Origin: Bacteroidales bacterium
Lineage (GTDB): Bacteria > Bacteroidota > Bacteroidia > Bacteroidales > WCHB1-69
Assembly (NCBI GenBank): GCA_016288655.1
Contig: JAEEKX010000037.1
Location: 62,001 to 126,000, forward strand
DNA: 64,000 bases
Direction of reading: 5' to 3'
Positions 61,011-64,000 of the stretch are shown here, in pieces; position 1 is the first letter of the stretch, and every line of letters begins with the position of its first letter. The notes beneath the pieces are model-generated. The model did not search any database. It was not told the origin of the DNA and worked only from the letters and a program-made list of their open reading frames with translations. Position numbers and translations under genes: made by a program.

Positions 61011-63602
61011 TTATCTGTCGGAGGCACCGTAGAACAGGTGTCTGTGGTCGATGACAGGAATGTCTTTCTCTAAGTTGTTGTAAACAAGTTGTTTGACAAC
61101 TTCTGCGAGAGGATAGCCGCTCTGTTGGGCCTGGACGTTCTCCATCAGCACGGTGCGGTAGGCGAATTCGTTGAATCTGCTGTTGATGAAGGCCTTGGCT
61201 TGGATCTCGGCGGTCTTGTCGTCGGCCTGCTGGAGGGCTTTGATCTGGCTGGTGATCTGCTGCATCATCTCCTTCTTGGCGTCGGCGCCCTTGGTCACGC
61301 TCTCCACGGAGACGAGGTAGGCAGACTGCACGCCGCTGACGACGGCGGTCTTGCCGGCGGTGAGGTTGGAGATCTTGCCGACGGCGGCGCTCTCCATGGC
61401 ACCGTATTCGGAGAAGCCGAGGTTCATGGCCTGGGCGGAGGCGCCGTATTTGGCGGCGATCTCATCCATGTTCTTGCCGTTGAACTCCTTCTTGAGGCGT
61501 GCCACGACGGCGTCTCTCTTCTTTTCGAACTTCATGTCGTTGATGACGCGCTCCTTCATGTCGTCGAAGTCGGGTTTCTGCATGACGACATGTGACTTGA
61601 TGCCGGCGACGACGAACACCTCGTTCTTGCTGGTCTCACCGTTCATCTGGTTGATGTTGGTGAGCGCGGCGCGGAACGGGTTGCTGGCGACGCTGCCCAC
61701 GCTGTTGCCCGCTTTCTTGTCGGTGTTGTAGGCCCACTTGATGGCCTCACGGCAATCGAGCAGACCGCCATTGACTTCAACCACGCCCTGCATGTTGGTG
61801 GCGGAGGTGGAGACCATCTCACCACCCAGTTTCTTGGCGGTGGCAGCTAAGTCGTTGGCCGACTGGCAGGCGGCTGCCTTGGCGGCGTTGCGTTGCACCG
61901 ACTTGATGGTGCTGTTGGTGGCCATCACGGGAACAGGATAGAGCACGTACTGGCTCTTCAGCACCGGCTCGGATTTCTCAATGACCATGTCGAGGACATA
62001 GACATTGTTGTTGTCGATCTCCTGGATGTGGCAGGTGTTGACGGGAGTGTTGATGAGTGCGTTGAAGATGTTGCGGGTGAGGGTGTCGGCGGGATTATAG
62101 GTGTGACGACCGAGGCGGTCGAAAGAGGCACCGTCGAGCATCACGAAGGGACGGAAGGTGCCGCTGGTGTCGCCACCATATTCTTTAATGTAGGGGATGA
62201 AGGCGGTGGAGTCCTTGCCGTCGAGTTCGGCCTTGATGGCCATGGCGGTCTCGTAGGCCTTCTCTTTGGTCATCTCCTTGTTATCTTTGGGGGCTTCGGT
62301 GTAGGGGAACATCAAGCGGGCGACCTTGATGGAGTCGGGGCGGCTCTGGATGTCTCTCACCTGGCCGAAGTAGATGGCGTTGCTGTAGAATCTCGGGGCG
62401 ATGACGGCGCTGTCCATGCTGGTCGGGTGCAGGGCGGCTTTCAGTTCGGCCGTGAGCGGAGCGGCATGGGAAGAGTAACCGTTCGGGCTGATGCTCAGCG
62501 CATTGCGCTTCTGAATGGCGGTCTCGTCGGCTTTCAGGTACAGGCCGGTGTCAACCTGGGCGAAAGCGGCAACCATCGAGGCGTTGGCAGAGGTGTAGCT
62601 GTAGGGATCGCTGCTGTTCGGCGCGTAGGCCAGGTCAATCTTGTCGAATTTGTAAATGTCGGAGGTGAACTCCTTGATGCCCTTCTCGTTCATCTTCTGG
62701 TAGAGTTCGTCGGCCAACTTGGCGGCTTCGTTCATGTCGTCCGGAGTGGCGCTGACGGTGAAGTAGGCAAGTTCGAGGTCCTTCTCGTCGTGACGGAGCA
62801 TGTAGCGGCTCTTGTGTTCCTTGAAGTAGGCCTTGGCTTCGTCGTCGCTGACGCTGACCTTGATGTTGTCAAAAGCGGGATGGTTGATGTTGATGGTAGC
62901 CATGCGGCCGGTGAAGCGCTGGTTGTCGTTGGACATCTGCTCCAGCATCTTCTTGGAGAAGTGGACGGAATTGGCGGCCATGCCGAAGTAAGTATTCTCC
63001 TTGGCGTCAAGGATATACATGCGCTCCACGGCTTTGTATCCGCGATAGAGGGAACTCTCCTTGTTGAGTTGCTCCATGTTCTCGGCGCTCTGAAGGGCCT
63101 GGGAGATCTGCTGGTAGATGTTGTTGATGGTCTGGTAGTCATCCACCTGCTGGGTGTATTCCGACAGGGCGTAGTTGACGATCATGCCCATCGGACTGTC
63201 GGGACTGCCGGCGGTCTTGAGCACGTTCTCGCTGATCTCGGCTTCCATCTCCTTGGTGAAGGTGAGGCCCAACTTGGCCAGCTGAGCGTCCAGCATGGTC
63301 TCGTGCTTGATCTGGTCCAACGTCATGCGGTGGGCTTCCTGCTCCAACAAAGTCGTGTTTTCAGACAAGACGGGGTTGTTGCTGTAGGCGATTTTCAGAT
63401 ATTCGTAGTTCTGCTGATAGTATTCGCCATAGATGTTCTTGCTCTGGGAGGTCTCGAAACGCTCTTTCCCCACCTTGACGACCGTGTTGCGGCCCGTGTT
63501 CACCACGTTGGTCAAGTCGCCCACGATGAAGGCAAGAAGTGCTACGCCGATGATGATCATTAAAAGTACTCCGTGTTTGCGGATTTTGCCAATTGCTGCC
63601 AT
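61011..63602 (-). CDS. PpiD-like periplasmic peptidyl-prolyl isomerase/chaperone
   Basis: An 863-residue inner-membrane-anchored protein. One membrane segment (HGVLLMIIIGVALLAFIVG, residues 10-28) precedes a SurA/PpiD-type N-terminal domain (TLDQIKHETMLDAQLAKLGLTFT) and a large periplasmic part with regions that resemble parvulin (PPIC) domains. PpiD-like proteins help outer membrane and secreted proteins fold after leaving the Sec translocon. It is the first gene of a minus-strand run through DUF4199, GT2, panB and rluA. Confidence 0.8.
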   Translation of the reverse strand: MAAIGKIRKHGVLLMIIIGVALLAFIVGDLTNVVNTGRNTVVKVGKERFETSQSKNIYGEYYQQNYEYLKIAYSNNPVLSENTTLLEQEAHRMTLDQIKHETMLDAQLAKLGLTFTKEMEAEISENVLKTAGSPDSPMGMIVNYALSEYTQQVDDYQTINNIYQQISQALQSAENMEQLNKESSLYRGYKAVERMYILDAKENTYFGMAANSVHFSKKMLEQMSNDNQRFTGRMATININHPAFDNIKVSVSDDEAKAYFKEHKSRYMLRHDEKDLELAYFTVSATPDDMNEAAKLADELYQKMNEKGIKEFTSDIYKFDKIDLAYAPNSSDPYSYTSANASMVAAFAQVDTGLYLKADETAIQKRNALSISPNGYSSHAAPLTAELKAALHPTSMDSAVIAPRFYSNAIYFGQVRDIQSRPDSIKVARLMFPYTEAPKDNKEMTKEKAYETAMAIKAELDGKDSTAFIPYIKEYGGDTSGTFRPFVMLDGASFDRLGRHTYNPADTLTRNIFNALINTPVNTCHIQEIDNNNVYVLDMVIEKSEPVLKSQYVLYPVPVMATNSTIKSVQRNAAKAAACQSANDLAATAKKLGGEMVSTSATNMQGVVEVNGGLLDCREAIKWAYNTDKKAGNSVGSVASNPFRAALTNINQMNGETSKNEVFVVAGIKSHVVMQKPDFDDMKERVINDMKFEKKRDAVVARLKKEFNGKNMDEIAAKYGASAQAMNLGFSEYGAMESAAVGKISNLTAGKTAVVSGVQSAYLVSVESVTKGADAKKEMMQQITSQIKALQQADDKTAEIQAKAFINSRFNEFAYRTVLMENVQAQQSGYPLAEVVKQLVYNNLEKDIPVIDHRHLFYGASDR

Positions 63603-63661
63603 TTCTTTCTCTATTTTTTAATGTTAAAATCTACAATAATACAATATACAAAATTAGGGCG

Positions 63662-63669
63662 CAAAATTA
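63662..63669 (-). promoter_or_regulatory. -7 element upstream of ppiD-like gene
   Basis: Minus-strand TAATTTTG, 60 bases before the start codon. A palindrome GTTGTTGAACAAC (63683-63695) lies next to it, immediately after the FAD synthetase stop; it may be a short terminator or an operator. Confidence 0.45.
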
Positions 63670-63695
63670 CGATTTTTTTTCAGTTGTTGAACAAC

Positions 63696-64000
63696 CTATC
63701 TGTTTTTTTTCAGGGGATGCCCCAAAAGCTTTTCTGCTTCTGTAAACTCTTTATTTAGAATATGTTTGCGAATTTGCGAGGAACGTACCCTGTTTTCTTC
63801 CATCACAAATTCGGGAATTTGGATGATTTCCATGGAATATTTTGCACAGATTTCCCGCATGGTGGTGCTGTTGCCGCCGCGGTCTTTCCCGAAGTTGTGG
63901 TTGGGTCCCATGACGATGGCTTGTGCCCCGATTTTTTGGGATAGAAATTCGACGAATGCCTCGGGCGAAAGTTGGGAGAACTGCGGGGTGAACTCCACTA
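63696..64000 (-). CDS. FAD synthetase (RibF N-terminal domain), cut by the window edge
   Basis: About 100 codons of the C-terminal part, running off the right end; the ATG at 63998 is probably internal. It shows VMGPNHNFGKDRGGN, IIQIPEFVMEENRVRSSQIR and KLLGHPL, the FAD synthase motifs of RibF. It then stops at the point where the riboflavin kinase domain normally begins, so this is either a stand-alone FAD synthetase or a truncated RibF. The end lies in a run of eight A. Confidence 0.75.
   Translation of the reverse strand, partial: VEFTPQFSQLSPEAFVEFLSQKIGAQAIVMGPNHNFGKDRGGNSTTMREICAKYSMEIIQIPEFVMEENRVRSSQIRKHILNKEFTEAEKLLGHPLKKNR

Overview
The window reads as chromosomal DNA of an uncultured, fairly GC-rich member of the Bacteroidota, most likely order Bacteroidales. 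The support is Bacteroidota-type promoter elements (TAnnTTTG, twice with an upstream TTTG 19 bases away), type IX secretion parts (a PorQ-like protein and an M6 protease with a C-terminal sorting domain), a FISUMP-domain surface protein, a DAHP synthase/chorismate mutase fusion and many family sequences typical of the group. No rRNA, tRNA, CRISPR array or insertion sequence was seen.

Left end (1-9.7 kb): an AT-rich metallo-beta-lactamase protein and a FISUMP/Fn3 surface protein, then a patch holding two decayed genes (a Fic gene flanked by ~100-bp direct repeats, and an O-methyltransferase reduced to its two ends) around xseB and trmD. Next come pdxST, facing a ThiD-like/AraC fusion whose kinase active site looks degenerate, and a GH114-like lipoprotein.

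9.8-27 kb: a DRTGG/PHP pair, then a long co-directional purine block, purC-purE-purL-purF-purM-purN-purH-purD-folD-(CofE-like ligase)-guaB, ending in an FAD-dependent dehydrogenase. Together these genes cover most steps from PRPP to IMP plus IMP to XMP; purK, purB, purA and guaA are not here. PurF lacks the N-terminal catalytic cysteine.

27-42 kb: mtaB, a membrane CapD/PglF-type dehydratase, murC, an M50-like protease, lpxH, then a minus-strand run rfbB-aroF/CM-era and folD2-Hsp15-like S4 protein. A small ferredoxin, a lipoprotein, a phosphohexomutase and a small lipoprotein coupled to a YitT protein follow.

41.5-53 kb: dnaA, prfB (with the programmed +1 frameshift), obgE, a second YitT protein, an OmpA/TPR lipoprotein, a TPR protein, an MCE protein, a DegT aminotransferase and PorQ, all on the minus strand. 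53-64 kb: a T9SS-type M6 protease on plus, a 240-bp GC-rich structured intergenic element, then a minus-strand run (ppiD-like, DUF4199-like, GT2, panB, rluA-like, a 761-aa unrecognised membrane protein) and a FAD synthetase cut by the window edge.

The points most worth a second look are the ThiD-AraC fusion with a broken kinase motif next to pdxST, the cysteine-less PurF, the CofE-like ligase inside the purine/folate block, the structured element at 55.0-55.25 kb, and the cluster of internal-deletion gene remnants at 3.8-5.3 kb. Family assignments are from recall of family sequences; no database search was possible.
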